64,000 nt of DNA from Streptomyces ambofaciens ATCC 23877. Its GTDB lineage: Bacteria > Actinomycetota > Actinomycetes > Streptomycetales > Streptomycetaceae. Location: contig NZ_CP012382.1 in the NCBI RefSeq assembly GCF_001267885.1, positions 310,001 to 374,000 on the forward strand. Reading direction: 5' to 3'. Of the stretch, positions 1-8,985 are shown piece after piece. The notes under the pieces were generated by a model. That model searched no databases and was not told where the DNA came from. It worked only from the letters and a program-made list of their open reading frames with translations. Position 1 is the first letter of the stretch; every line of letters starts with the position of its first letter. The position numbers and the translations under genes are program-made.

Positions 1-62
1 ACGTCGACAAGAACCTGAGGGGCATCCGGGAGACCGGCAACGACAACGGTGCCGGCGTCAGC

Positions 63-2423
63 GTGACCGACCCCGGACAGGACTCCGAGCGGACGGCGAA
101 GGCCGACGGCGCGGCGTTCGCGGCGGGTGCCCGCACGGCTCCGTCGGCCGGCGCAGGTCCCCTCGAAACCACACCGGCCGGGGCGGTCCAGCGATCGGCC
201 GACGGGGCCGCCATAGCTCGGACGCGCTTGCTGCAGGGCACGGCAGGCAACAACGCCGTCGCACGCCTTCTCGGTCCGGGTACGGCTCCCGTACAGCGCG
301 CGGGCAAGGGCGACAAGAAGAAGACTCCCCGGCAGACGGCGAAGGAGATCGACGAGGCCGTCAAGGACAAGTGGGACAAGGCCTACGGCGGCGGACGGCA
401 CGGCCAGGGACCCGACCAGGTCCGGCGACGGTACGCGCGTTCCATGGAGGACGACGCGACCTCCCAGACCCTGTCTCACCAGGCCTTCCTGGTATACGAC
501 GCCATCGCGGGGGTCCAGGAGGAGCAGGGCGCCCGGGACGACCGGGAGCGCGAGGTCCAGGGCATGCTGATCAACAACCGGCTGCTCTTCGCCTCGAACT
601 ACAACGAGTCGATGGATGCGCTCAAGGGCTTCACGACCAACGGCACCGAAGACGGCTACGCGAATATGGTGGCCACGCACCAGAGCACGGCCGGCCGGGA
701 GCGCGGGATGGCGGGACCGGACGCCCAGGAGTACTCGGACCGGGTGAACCGGGCCGACCTCAAGACTCAAGCGGTCATGGCGGGGCAGCGAGGCGGAGAG
801 GACGACGCCACGGCCGAAGCGCTGCGCAAGCGCCACGGCAAGCCCGTGGCCCTCGTGGACGTCAGTCATCCGCAGCTGCACACGCTGCTCACCAGTGAGC
901 AGTTCGAGGGCTCGGTCTTCCTGCTCACCTTCAAGGAGGAGAAGGGGCTGCTGCACGCCGAACAGAAGCTGCTGCTGGCCCTGCGCCGGTCCGGGATCAA
1001 ACCCAAGGAAGTCCGCGGCGAACACGCCATCATGGGCCGGTACCGAGGCTGCCTCTGCTGCACCGCGGCCCTGGCGTACTACCGGAACAAGGCCGGCTTC
1101 GGGAACCTCGACTTCGACCCGAACCCCGGCTTCTACTACTGGGAATCGCTCGAGAACCTCTACCGGCACCAGGCGCACGTCGTCAGCGACCCCGATTTCA
1201 AGGACTACATGCTGCACCTGGCGTCGCAGATGCCGGCCACGCCCGCCCTGTCGCGCATGCAGCCGCCCCCGGACGCCTACGACAACAACGGCCCGGAGAG
1301 CGTCGTGGACGCCGGGCTCGCCGCACGGCGGAACTACCGGACCCCGTCGCTCAGCGACATCGAGATGGACCACGACGAGAGTGGTCAACCGGTCTTCTCC
1401 TCCCACAACCGTAAGCAGGACATCGCGGGGACCGAGGCGGGCACCGCCCGTGTCGGCCGGGGGTCGGATCAGATCAAGTCGAGGCTGCGCGCCGATCGGA
1501 TCATCACCGACCCCGAACACCGGCGGCAGATCCAGAACACCTGGCTCAGCGGAACGTCGGAGGAGAAGAAGACCCTCTTCAAGTACTGGGAGGAAACGGC
1601 GAGAGCAAGCCGTCCGGAGCTTGCCGAGATCATCAGCGAGGTGGACGGCGAACGGTCCATGGAGGGCATCAAGTCCGCCATCTACCGGTACGTGAAGGAC
1701 CGGACCGGCCATGAGGCCCGCGACGGCCGTGAGGCCGGAGCGCCCGTCACCCGCAGGCCGGACAAGGGCAAGTACGCCGAGAAGAAGCCGGACTCGGGCA
1801 AGAAGAAGTCGTCCAAGCCCAGCCGCAAGTCGATGAACAAGGATTCCTCCGGCTGGGCCACGATCAAGTCGGTGATGGCGGCCGACGACGACTTCTACTC
1901 CGAGTGGCGCCGCAGGGAGAAGGGCAAGGAGAAGTCGCACATCGAGCCCAGGAGCATGCCCGACGCCCTGGCCCAGACGGTGGCCGCACTCAGCAACGAG
2001 TACACCGTGTCGTCGATGGCGCGGATGCTGCACATGGCAGAACGGTCCCTCACCCGTCTCGTCAACACTGTGGAAGCGGCCAACGTGCCGGACGGCCAGG
2101 CATCCGGGCCGACGTACGACGAGGACGTGCCGATGTCCGGGACGGGCAGCGGCGACGGCGACGCTCCGGGGGCCGGCTACCCCAGGACCCCGTCCGCCAC
2201 GGGCAGTGCCTACACCTACGCGATCGCGGACGTGGGAACGTCCACCGGAACCGCCCAGTACCGCGACTTCCCGGGCTACACCCGGCAGGTCGACCGCATC
2301 GGGCAGGTGACCTACGTCGACGACGAAACCGGCTCCGTCAGCATCTGGGACGAGACCACCCAGCGCATGGTCGTGATCAGGGAACCAGTCCAGGACAGCG
2401 GCATGGACTGGAGCTACTCCTGA
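63..2423 (+). CDS. Putative eCIS-associated effector with deaminase-like toxin domain
   Basis: The protein is 786 residues long from GTG 63. The reading frame stays open to the left edge and no ribosome binding site precedes this GTG, so the real start may lie outside the window. Residues 54-71 (RLLQGTAGNNAVARLLG) followed by PVQR match the short N-terminal signature seen on many proteins linked to extracellular contractile injection systems. A central segment has an HAE triad at 298-300 and a C330-L-C-C333 motif about 30 residues later. This is the arrangement of zinc-binding residues in nucleotide and nucleic-acid deaminases, including polymorphic toxin deaminases. A Lys/Ser-rich linker (about 560-610) and an acidic, Tyr-rich tail follow. 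I infer an eCIS cargo with deaminase activity. No immunity gene is evident; the small protein at 2536 is the only nearby candidate. The HAE/CxxC reading is by eye. Confidence 0.6.
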   Translation: MTDPGQDSERTAKADGAAFAAGARTAPSAGAGPLETTPAGAVQRSADGAAIARTRLLQGTAGNNAVARLLGPGTAPVQRAGKGDKKKTPRQTAKEIDEAVKDKWDKAYGGGRHGQGPDQVRRRYARSMEDDATSQTLSHQAFLVYDAIAGVQEEQGARDDREREVQGMLINNRLLFASNYNESMDALKGFTTNGTEDGYANMVATHQSTAGRERGMAGPDAQEYSDRVNRADLKTQAVMAGQRGGEDDATAEALRKRHGKPVALVDVSHPQLHTLLTSEQFEGSVFLLTFKEEKGLLHAEQKLLLALRRSGIKPKEVRGEHAIMGRYRGCLCCTAALAYYRNKAGFGNLDFDPNPGFYYWESLENLYRHQAHVVSDPDFKDYMLHLASQMPATPALSRMQPPPDAYDNNGPESVVDAGLAARRNYRTPSLSDIEMDHDESGQPVFSSHNRKQDIAGTEAGTARVGRGSDQIKSRLRADRIITDPEHRRQIQNTWLSGTSEEKKTLFKYWEETARASRPELAEIISEVDGERSMEGIKSAIYRYVKDRTGHEARDGREAGAPVTRRPDKGKYAEKKPDSGKKKSSKPSRKSMNKDSSGWATIKSVMAADDDFYSEWRRREKGKEKSHIEPRSMPDALAQTVAALSNEYTVSSMARMLHMAERSLTRLVNTVEAANVPDGQASGPTYDEDVPMSGTGSGDGDAPGAGYPRTPSATGSAYTYAIADVGTSTGTAQYRDFPGYTRQVDRIGQVTYVDDETGSVSIWDETTQRMVVIREPVQDSGMDWSYS

Positions 2424-2535
2424 GCAGTCCTGTTGAATCAGTCGGTCATTGGTCCGGGTGTGCCGTTGTCAGACGCGCGGTGGGTAGCTGGTCCTGACAG
2501 CGCCAGCTGATCATCGCCGCGGCTAGGGTGCGGAC

Positions 2536-2901
2536 ATGGCTGTCATGGAGGTCCGCAACGATTCCCGAGGGTGGCTCGTCATGTGGCTGGAGCCGCTTGG
2601 TGAGGATCGATGGCTCAGGCCGGACGAGACGTTCCGGGTCCGATCCGACTACCACGGCGATGAGCTGGCCTTCTCCCTGACCTTCTGGGTGGATGACGAC
2701 GACCGGTCGGCGGGGATCGAGAACGTCGCCGTCTGGATCGAGAAGGGTGACTGCTACGCGGAAGTCACCGACAGGGCGGGCAACCTTGTCGAGTGCGGGC
2801 ACCAGAGGCCTGACGAGGTCAACAGACGGTGGCAGGCCGCGCTCGCGGACGCGCACAGGCGTACGGCGGAGCGGAAGGCCGGAGGGGAGGCAGTCGGATG
2901 A
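2536..2901 (+). CDS. Hypothetical protein, 121 aa
   Basis: This small acidic soluble protein has no motif I recognise. It is rich in Trp, Asp and Glu in the first 90 residues (for example RGWLVMWLEPLGED and FWVDDDDRS), which suggests a beta-sandwich-like domain, and it ends in a charged helix from about residue 90. It lies 112 bp downstream of the deaminase-like effector on the same strand. An immunity or chaperone role for that protein is possible on position alone, but nothing in the sequence proves it. The ATG at 2536 has only a weak GGGTG upstream. Codon use looks normal for the window. Confidence 0.6.
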   Translation: MAVMEVRNDSRGWLVMWLEPLGEDRWLRPDETFRVRSDYHGDELAFSLTFWVDDDDRSAGIENVAVWIEKGDCYAEVTDRAGNLVECGHQRPDEVNRRWQAALADAHRRTAERKAGGEAVG

Positions 2902-2994
2902 TCGCGGCACCGCGCCGCACCTCGGCCGCGTCGGCCCCTCCGCCCGGCCGACGCTGTGCCGGCAGGACATCGCTCAGCCCCGGGTGGAGGTTGG

Positions 2995-3672
2995 TCATTC
3001 TTCCGCGTCGCGGACCAGGAGGGCGATTTGCACCCGGTTCTCGACCTCCAGCTTGGCGAACAGGCTGCCTGTGTGCGCCTTGACGGTCGCGACGCTGATG
3101 CGCAGCCGCTGAGCGATCTCCGGGTTGCCCAGTCCGTCCGCGATGGCCCGAGCGGTCTCGCGTTCTCGTTCGGTCAACGCGGAAAGCCGTTTCCGTGCGG
3201 CCTCGCGGGAGGAGCCGCGAGCGTGAGCGGACTGCGGTCCGGTGGCTGCGGCGATCACCCGTGCCGTGGCTGCCGGAGACAGCGCGGGGACGCCGTCCGC
3301 GACGGCCCGCACCGCGTCGAGGATCTGCGCCGGCCGGGTGTCCTTGAGGACGAACCCGAGGGCTCCGGCGCGCAGTGCGCCGAGCACCAGATCGTCGGAG
3401 TCGAAGGTGGTCAGCATGAGCACCCGCGGCGGCGCCGGCCGGGTGAGGAGTTCCCGGGCCGCACTGAGACCGTCACGGCCGGGCATACGCACGTCCATCA
3501 GTACGACGTCCGGCCGCTGCTCGTCCACCACGGTGATCGCGGCGTCTCCGTCGGCCGCCTCCCCGACGACGGTCAGGTCCGGTTCGCCGTCGATGACGAG
3601 CCGCAGCGCCATGCGTACCAGCTGTTCGTCGTCGACGATGACGACACGCACCGGCTTCCGCTCGCTGTCCAC
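2995..3672 (-). CDS. NarL/FixJ-family response regulator
   Basis: The 225-residue protein has an N-terminal receiver domain (about 8-125) with the acidic pair DD at 14-15, the phospho-acceptor Asp60 in LMDVRMPG and the conserved Lys in FVLKD. A LuxR-type helix-turn-helix follows at about 160-220 (LTERERETARAIADG, then ATVKAHTGSLFAKL). It is a DNA-binding output protein for the adjacent kinase. Its GTG start directly abuts the TGA of the kinase gene, so the two are co-transcribed and probably translationally coupled. Target genes cannot be told from sequence; the divergent secreted peptidase is the nearest candidate. Confidence 0.95.
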   Translation of the reverse strand: MDSERKPVRVVIVDDEQLVRMALRLVIDGEPDLTVVGEAADGDAAITVVDEQRPDVVLMDVRMPGRDGLSAARELLTRPAPPRVLMLTTFDSDDLVLGALRAGALGFVLKDTRPAQILDAVRAVADGVPALSPAATARVIAAATGPQSAHARGSSREAARKRLSALTERERETARAIADGLGNPEIAQRLRISVATVKAHTGSLFAKLEVENRVQIALLVRDAEE

Positions 3673-4854
3673 TCAGGTCCTCTTCTCGTGGGTGGGGTCC
3701 GGCCAGGGCAGTTGTGCGGTGAGGAGGTATCCGTCGTCGGGGGTGGGGTGGTGACTGAGTTCGCCGCCGGCGAGGTCGATCCGTTCGGTGAGGCCGAGCA
3801 GGCCGAATCCCGAAGCCGGTGGCTGTGCGTTCCTCGCGGCCGCCGGGGAGTTGCGGACGCTGACGTTGAGTTTGTCTCCTGCTCTCCCTTCGAGGGTGAT
3901 GTGTACGTGTGCGCCTGGGGCGTGTTTGGCGGCGTTGGTGAGTCCTTCCTGGACGATCCGGTAGCAGGTTCGTCCGGCGACGTCGGGTGGTTCTCCCGCC
4001 ACGGTTGTGGTGAACGTGACGTCCAGTCCGGAGGCGCGGGCGTCGGCTGCCAGTTCGGGGATGCGGTCGAGGGAGGGCTGGGGTGGTTCCAGGCGGCCCG
4101 GATCGGCCCGGAGCACTCCGAGGACGTCCCGTAGCTCTTCCAGGGCTTGGTGGGAGCCGTCGGCGATGCCGCGGACCAGCACGCGGTTCTCCTCTGCGGT
4201 GAGGTCGCTGCGGTGGTTCAGCACTCCGGCCTGCATGGCGACCAGGGAGATCCGGTGCGCGAGCACGTCGTGCATCTCGCGGGCGATCCGGTTGCGTTCC
4301 AGGGCCCGTGCCTGCGCCGCTCGGGCCGTCTGTTCCCGTTCCGCGCTCTCCGCCCGCTCCCGCAGGGAGCGCACTTCGGCACGCCGCGCGCCGATGGCCA
4401 TGCCCACGGCCGTCGCGATGCCCGCGGTCAGTGCCGGGAACGCGAGCTGGAACCACAACGAGCCGGGCGGGCTCTGGACCGGGTAGAGCCCGACAGCGAA
4501 CTGCGACGCGGTCACGTAGGCCAGCCCGACGACCCCGATCTCCACCGGACGGCGGCGGATGGAGACCGAGGCCAGCGCCAGAAGCGCAGCGCCGGTGGCG
4601 AGTGCCGACGCGGGTGAGGCGACCGCGACCGTCGTGGCGACGGTGAGCGGGAACCGCCGTCGCCACACGAGCGCCGTCAGGCAGCAGAGTGCCACCAGTG
4701 GATCACCGATGAGGTACCAGGAGCCCGTTTTGGCCCCCTGCTCGTGCAGCAGCACGCCGATGGAGAGCCAGGTCGATGTGCCCACTGCCGCGGCTGCCGC
4801 CAGCCGCCAGGTCTGCTGCCACCCCCCGAGCGGTGGCACGACGTCCGTATTCAC
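3673..4854 (-). CDS. Two-component sensor histidine kinase (HisKA_3 type)
   Basis: The frame extends to 5124, but the upstream part is Arg-rich and unlike a kinase. The GTG at 4854 (V-N-T-D-V-V) gives a sensible 393-residue protein. Several hydrophobic segments lie between about residues 15 and 155 and form a short membrane sensor without a large extracellular loop. A coiled linker follows, then the dimerisation/phospho-acceptor box RNRIAREMHDVLAH with His195, and a C-terminal HATPase_c domain with an N-box (QEGLTNAAKHA) and G-box (GFGLLGLTERI). It autophosphorylates and passes phosphate to the response regulator encoded immediately downstream. The signal is unknown. The gene runs divergently from the secreted aminopeptidase. 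Confidence 0.92.
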   Translation of the reverse strand: MNTDVVPPLGGWQQTWRLAAAAAVGTSTWLSIGVLLHEQGAKTGSWYLIGDPLVALCCLTALVWRRRFPLTVATTVAVASPASALATGAALLALASVSIRRRPVEIGVVGLAYVTASQFAVGLYPVQSPPGSLWFQLAFPALTAGIATAVGMAIGARRAEVRSLRERAESAEREQTARAAQARALERNRIAREMHDVLAHRISLVAMQAGVLNHRSDLTAEENRVLVRGIADGSHQALEELRDVLGVLRADPGRLEPPQPSLDRIPELAADARASGLDVTFTTTVAGEPPDVAGRTCYRIVQEGLTNAAKHAPGAHVHITLEGRAGDKLNVSVRNSPAAARNAQPPASGFGLLGLTERIDLAGGELSHHPTPDDGYLLTAQLPWPDPTHEKRT

Positions 4855-5118
4855 CTGGCCATTGTCGCGAAACCGTGGGGCCGGTGAGTCAGACCGAGGG
4901 CTGATGTGTCCTTCGACCAGAGTCGAATCGCCGTCTCGACCCTGGGCGAAGGCGATAGGAGCCGCCGGACCGATGTGCCGGCGGCACCGCGCGGACAGAC
5001 TCGTCGAGGCGGTCGGGATGGTGATCACAGCCCTGTCCGCCCCGGCGCTGAGCCGCGGCGGCCCGTCCCGAGCAGTCCGGTTGCGGCGCCCCCCGTGCAC
5101 CCTTGAGGAGGACATCAG

Positions 5119-6585
5119 ATGCACCGAACCTTGTCCCTCGCCATCGCCGCGACCGCGGTGGCGGTGACCGCGATTCCAGGTGGGCCGGTGGCGGCGACGC
5201 CGGACTCCGTGCAGTGGGGCCCGTGCTCGGAGAGGGCCACCCCGCAGAAGGCCGCGTTACCCCCTCTGGAGTGTTCGACGCTCAAGGTCCCGCTGGACTA
5301 CCGGGATCCGGACGGCCGGCAGATCGAGATCGCTATCTCCCGGCTCGCGAGCAAGGTACCTTCACAGCGCCGCGGCGTACTGCTGACCAGTCCGGGCGGC
5401 CCGGGTATCACGGGACTGGGCTACCCGGCCGTTCTCGCCGGCTCAGGGCTGCCGCAGGAGGTGCTGGACTCCTACGACCTGATCGGCTTCGACCCGCGTG
5501 GCGTCGGCCGCAGCACACCGGTGACCTGCGATCTGACGCCGGAACAGCAGGCGCGCGGCAACGTCCCACCGTACGCGCACACCGCGGCTGATGTGGCGCG
5601 CGAGGCGCCGAACGCGCGGGCCGTCGCCGAGCAGTGCGCCACCTCACGGACGGCGTGGATGCTGCCGCACACCACCACCGCGAACACCGCGCGCGACATG
5701 GACCGGATCCGGGCGGCGCTGGGTGAGCCGCGGCTCTCGTACCTCGGTGCTTCCTACGGAAGCTACCTCGGCGCGGTGTACACGACGATGTTCCCGAAGC
5801 GCAGCGACCGCATTGTGCTCGACAGCAACCTGGGCCCCGGTGGCTACGATGTCACGGCCATGCGGTTGCTGGCCCGTGGAATGGAGGACCGGTTCCCGGA
5901 CTTCGCGGCGTTCGCGGCCGCGCGTCCCGAGTACGGTCTGGGCGCCACGCCGGAGCGGGTGAAGGCGAAGTTCTTCGACCTCGCGGAGCGGCTGGAGACG
6001 GAACCGGTCCAGGGTTTCGACGCGACGTGGTTCCGCGGGGTCACGTTCGACCGTCTCTACAGCGATGCGGACATGCCCCTGGTGGCCAGGGTCTGGCAGG
6101 CCCTCGACGCGGGCCAGGCGCCGCCGGCGACCCCGGCGTTTCCAAACATGGAGAACTTCATGGCCGCCCGCTTCTCGGTGATATGCGGTGACAACCGCTG
6201 GCCCCAGACGGTCCGGCAGTATCAGCGCAACGTCGCGGTCGACCGGCTCAAGTACCCCATGCTGGGCGGGGCCACGGCCGGCATCGGACCGTGCGCCTTC
6301 TGGCCGGACGAGCGGGTCGAGCCGCCGGTGCGCATCGGTCATCGGGGCCCGTCGAACGTGCTCATGGTGCAGAACGAGCGTGACCCGGGGACACCGCTGG
6401 CCGGCGCCCAGAAGCTGCGGCGGGCGTTCGGGAAGCGAGCCACGCTGGTGACGGCCGACCAGGGCGGACACGGTGTCTATCCGTTCGGGCCCAGCGCGTG
6501 CGCGAACGACGCGGCGACCGCGTTCCTGACCACTGGCCGGCGCCCGTCCCAGGACCTCGCCTGCGCAGCGGAACCCAGCAAGTAA
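5119..6585 (+). CDS. Secreted tripeptidyl aminopeptidase, alpha/beta-hydrolase fold
   Basis: The 488-residue serine peptidase has a Sec signal peptide (MHRTLSLAIAATAVAVTA, cleavage near GPVAA-TP). The N-terminal hydrolase domain carries an oxyanion-type SPGGPG segment and the nucleophile elbow GASYGSY, with Ser212. The C-terminal TAP-like domain supplies the Asp (about residue 424, NERDPGTP) and the His (QGGHGVYP). Streptomyces members remove tripeptides from exported proteins in the medium. A GAGGAGG ribosome binding site sits 8 nt before the ATG. It is divergent from the two-component pair and is followed 13 bp later by a membrane protein gene, so the two are probably one operon. Confidence 0.93.
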   Translation: MHRTLSLAIAATAVAVTAIPGGPVAATPDSVQWGPCSERATPQKAALPPLECSTLKVPLDYRDPDGRQIEIAISRLASKVPSQRRGVLLTSPGGPGITGLGYPAVLAGSGLPQEVLDSYDLIGFDPRGVGRSTPVTCDLTPEQQARGNVPPYAHTAADVAREAPNARAVAEQCATSRTAWMLPHTTTANTARDMDRIRAALGEPRLSYLGASYGSYLGAVYTTMFPKRSDRIVLDSNLGPGGYDVTAMRLLARGMEDRFPDFAAFAAARPEYGLGATPERVKAKFFDLAERLETEPVQGFDATWFRGVTFDRLYSDADMPLVARVWQALDAGQAPPATPAFPNMENFMAARFSVICGDNRWPQTVRQYQRNVAVDRLKYPMLGGATAGIGPCAFWPDERVEPPVRIGHRGPSNVLMVQNERDPGTPLAGAQKLRRAFGKRATLVTADQGGHGVYPFGPSACANDAATAFLTTGRRPSQDLACAAEPSK

Positions 6586-6598
6586 CAGGAGTAGAGGC

Positions 6599-7252
6599 AT
6601 GCTCAAGGAGTGGCGGCATCGTCGGGCTGTGCAACGGGTCAAGCCCGGGGACGGGCGACCGTTGAAGCGCTTCCGCTGGTGGCAGATGCTCACCCGCGCA
6701 CTGTTCCGTCTTCGGCTGGTGAACCAAGACGGCCGACACACGGTCTACGCCATCGACGTCAGGCATCAGAATCAGTCGAAGGGGCACGTCAGGGCCCACC
6801 TGTACCTCGATGGCAGGCATCACGCCGAGTCCAAAGTCCCCGCCGTCTTCCCCGTCCGGGGCGGCACCGTCGAGGTGAGAACCAGCACCTTCGGTCTCAA
6901 ACGCTGCCACTACGTCACCACCGAGGGAACCGAGCACCAGCTCGTCCCGGACCCCGCCTCCGCCGAAGGCCGCCGCGCCCACCTCGACCGCGCACACCCC
7001 GCACTGAGCCGCTGGATCGGCGTCCTCTCCTCGATCGTGCTCGTCACCGGTCTGGTTCTTCTGATCCTTCAGCTCGCCGAACAGGTCACCCGGGCACCGG
7101 AGGGCGTCGCCCAATACGTCGGGACCTTCACCTCGCCCCTTGACCTATCGGCATGGGGCAACGTGGTGGTCGGGCTCGCTACTGTGGCAGCCAGCACGGA
7201 GCGGGCGCTGCGGCTGCGCTACAACTGGCTGCTCGACGGCGGAGCGGGCTGA
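6599..7252 (+). CDS. Membrane protein of unknown function, 217 aa
   Basis: A basic cytoplasmic N-terminal part (about 1-135) with several beta-like stretches (HTVYAIDVRHQ, HVRAHLYLDG) leads to a membrane segment at about 138-162 (GVLSSIVLVTGLVLLILQL) and a second weaker one at about 188-202. The start ATG follows an AGGAG motif in the 13-bp gap after the aminopeptidase stop, so it is likely its operon partner. No enzyme motif is seen. It could be a membrane-anchored accessory of the secreted peptidase, but that is inference from position. Confidence 0.75.
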   Translation: MLKEWRHRRAVQRVKPGDGRPLKRFRWWQMLTRALFRLRLVNQDGRHTVYAIDVRHQNQSKGHVRAHLYLDGRHHAESKVPAVFPVRGGTVEVRTSTFGLKRCHYVTTEGTEHQLVPDPASAEGRRAHLDRAHPALSRWIGVLSSIVLVTGLVLLILQLAEQVTRAPEGVAQYVGTFTSPLDLSAWGNVVVGLATVAASTERALRLRYNWLLDGGAG

Positions 7253-7344
7253 CCCGCTTCTTTGCCAGGACAACCGAGCCGGATGGACGATCAAGCCCTC
7301 AGCGGCCGATCCGGCCACCGCGCTCAGCAGCCTTTCGGCGCGGA

Positions 7345-7599
7345 TCAGCTCCAGCCGAACCGGCGGTCCACCACCGCCGTGAACTCCTCGAAGGTGAGTG
7401 CCGCGTCGCCGTTCTGGTCGGCGGCGTCGAACAGAGCGGAGGACGCGTCGGCGTCCTGTACCCCCCAGGACGGGATGACGCCCATGGCGGCCAGCGACGG
7501 TCCCTTCCTCCGCAGGGCGACGATCACCTCTTCACGGATCAGCAGCCCGTCGCCGTCCAGGTCGAGAGCCTCGAAGAGGCTCCGGGCCTTGTCACTCAT
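7345..7599 (-). CDS. EF-hand calcium-binding protein, 84 aa
   Basis: Two canonical EF-hand loops are visible: DLDGDGLLIREE near residues 11-22 and DQNGDAALTFEE near 61-72. Side chains 1, 3, 5 and 12 are in place for Ca2+ binding. The frame is open further upstream, but the ATG at 7599 has a GGGGG motif 7 nt before it and gives a compact calmodulin-like protein of the usual Streptomyces length. It is probably a cytosolic calcium sensor or buffer. It is convergent with the membrane protein gene, and no obvious operon partner exists. Confidence 0.85.
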   Translation of the reverse strand: MSDKARSLFEALDLDGDGLLIREEVIVALRRKGPSLAAMGVIPSWGVQDADASSALFDAADQNGDAALTFEEFTAVVDRRFGWS

Positions 7600-7913
7600 C
7601 ACGTGCCCCCGTTGGTCTGTGGCCGGCGGGCAAGCCATCCCGCTCAGGTGGAAGGACGCAAGCCGAATGGTTCGGGTTCCCCCGCCCTTCACCAGCAGCC
7701 CACCTGACCGCCCGCGGCCAGGGGTCCGCCTGGGAGCTGAGGTTCACGACGGAAAGCAGTCGTGAACAAGTCCGGCGGACACGCTCCCGCGGGCGTGTCG
7801 AGCGCATCGTCCAGGCACGCCTGCCCGGTCGCCGGCGCCGCCGATCCAGTGGGAATCCAGCGACTTCGTACGGCGCCGGCCCGCGTGGACGCCCACGTGG
7901 GTGGCGCCGACGG
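7600..7913. other. Intergenic stretch with one perfect hairpin
   Basis: I see no supported gene here. The only structure is a perfect 9-bp inverted repeat, GTTCACGAC at 7742-7750 and GTCGTGAAC at 7759-7767, with an 8-nt loop. It could be a terminator or an operator. The short frames in this stretch are Arg/Pro-rich and look like shadows. Confidence 0.5.
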
Positions 7914-8041
7914 TCAGCGGTCGATGCTGGCCATGTTGGCCTCCTCGTGGCGTTCGCCGGCGGCGGGTGTGAGGTTGTTCAGCCGCTCCAGCTGGGCCGG
8001 GGTGAGTTCGATGCCGTCGGCGGCGACGATCCGCAGCTCAC
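7914..8041 (-). pseudogene. 3' remnant of an aldo/keto reductase
   Basis: The last 40 or so codons before the TGA at 7914 read LRIVAADGIELTPAQLERL ... AAGERHEEANMASIDR. This is the characteristic C-terminal end of the NADP-dependent aldo/keto reductase family (ENVAA..IELT..xL...APAAGxRY...M..xDR). Everything upstream of about 8041 in this frame is antisense to the next remnant, so the catalytic barrel is missing. It is a 5'-truncated pseudogene facing away from the XRE-family remnant that starts at the same point. Confidence 0.7.
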
Positions 8042-8333
8042 CGAACTGATCGGCGAGCTGTCCCTGCACAGCGACACGTTCCGCAGGCTCTGGGCCGACC
8101 ACGACGTCCACGCCCAGACCACCGGGACCAAACGCTTCCACCACCCGGTCGTCGGCGACCTCGCCCTCGACTACGTCGTCCTCGCCGACGAGGACGACCC
8201 CGAGCAGAGCCTCGTCATCTACAGCCCCGAACCCGCCTCACCCTCCGCCGAAGCACTCGGCATACTCGCCAGCTGGACCAGCGCCACCACGGTCGCACCC
8301 ACGCCGGAACAGACCCTCAATCCGCCCGGCTGA
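8042..8333 (+). pseudogene. 3' remnant of an XRE regulator with MmyB-like ligand-binding domain
   Basis: From about 8042 to the TGA at 8331 the frame reads LHSDTFRRLWADHDV, GTKRFHHPVVGDLALDY and SLVIYSPEPASPSAEAL. These are the hallmark blocks of the C-terminal MmyB-like ligand-binding domain of actinobacterial helix-turn-helix regulators. The N-terminal HTH and about two thirds of the protein are absent, so it is a 5'-truncated remnant. It meets the aldo/keto reductase remnant head to head, as expected if one internal deletion removed the 5' halves of a divergent gene pair together with their shared promoter. Confidence 0.75.
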
Positions 8334-8390
8334 CCTTGCGGGCCGCCTCCGCAACCGTCAGTTACGGGGATACGTGCACCCACAGGCGGC

Positions 8391-8981
8391 TCATGTCAGC
8401 GCGTGGGCGGGGCGGTGAACCTCCAGGACGACCGCGGTGCCGGCCACGGTTCGGTCCTCGTGCATGGTGATGTGCCGGCCGGGCTGGACGTGCGTCCAGT
8501 GGGAGGGAGTGAGGGGCACGAGGCGAACCGTGGCTCGCCCGCCGGGCTCCAGCGTGAGCGTGTTCTCAACCCAGAGCGCGGCGACGCTGACCGCGCGTCC
8601 GCCGGTGGGCGACAGGAGTCCGATGTCCCACATGGGTCGCAGAACACCGGCGGCGGGTATGGGCTTCGTGCGTCGCGCATCGGCGGCAGGGCGGAGCGTC
8701 AGATCCGCCCTGATCACGCCGTTGCGGATCTCGGAGCATCGCCAGTGGCACCAAGTCGCGCTCCGCTCCAGCCGAAGTTGCTCAGCCGCTTCGGCGAGTT
8801 TCTCCCAGAACGCCAGAGGGAGCGGGCGAGCACCTCCGAGTTCCTCCAGCAGACCCAGGGCGATCTCCCATTCGTCGTCTACGAGGTAGTCCCAGATGTC
8901 CCGCACCGTGATGTCGTTCGCGGTGGCGGTCTCTTCCGGGACCAGCAGGGAAGCTGCCTCCAGCAGTTCAGGGACGTCCAT
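8391..8981 (-). CDS. Hypothetical protein with EF-Tu domain III-like C-terminus
   Basis: The 196-residue protein has a helical N-terminal half (about 1-85). The C-terminal half (about 90-190) resembles the third beta-barrel of elongation factor Tu: a RADLTL strand, then LEPGGRATVRLVPL, QPGRHITMHED and RTVAGTAVVLEV, matching the EF-Tu pattern of a Gly-Arg-Thr-Val-Gly strand after the reg/heg loop. There is no GTPase domain, so it is not a translation factor. The ATG lies four nucleotides past the stop of the ANTAR gene (TGAGCGCATG), so the two are co-translated. Stand-alone proteins with such a domain are common hypotheticals in Streptomyces; I do not know a function. Confidence 0.75.
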   Translation of the reverse strand: MDVPELLEAASLLVPEETATANDITVRDIWDYLVDDEWEIALGLLEELGGARPLPLAFWEKLAEAAEQLRLERSATWCHWRCSEIRNGVIRADLTLRPAADARRTKPIPAAGVLRPMWDIGLLSPTGGRAVSVAALWVENTLTLEPGGRATVRLVPLTPSHWTHVQPGRHITMHEDRTVAGTAVVLEVHRPAHALT

Positions 8982-8985
8982 GCGC

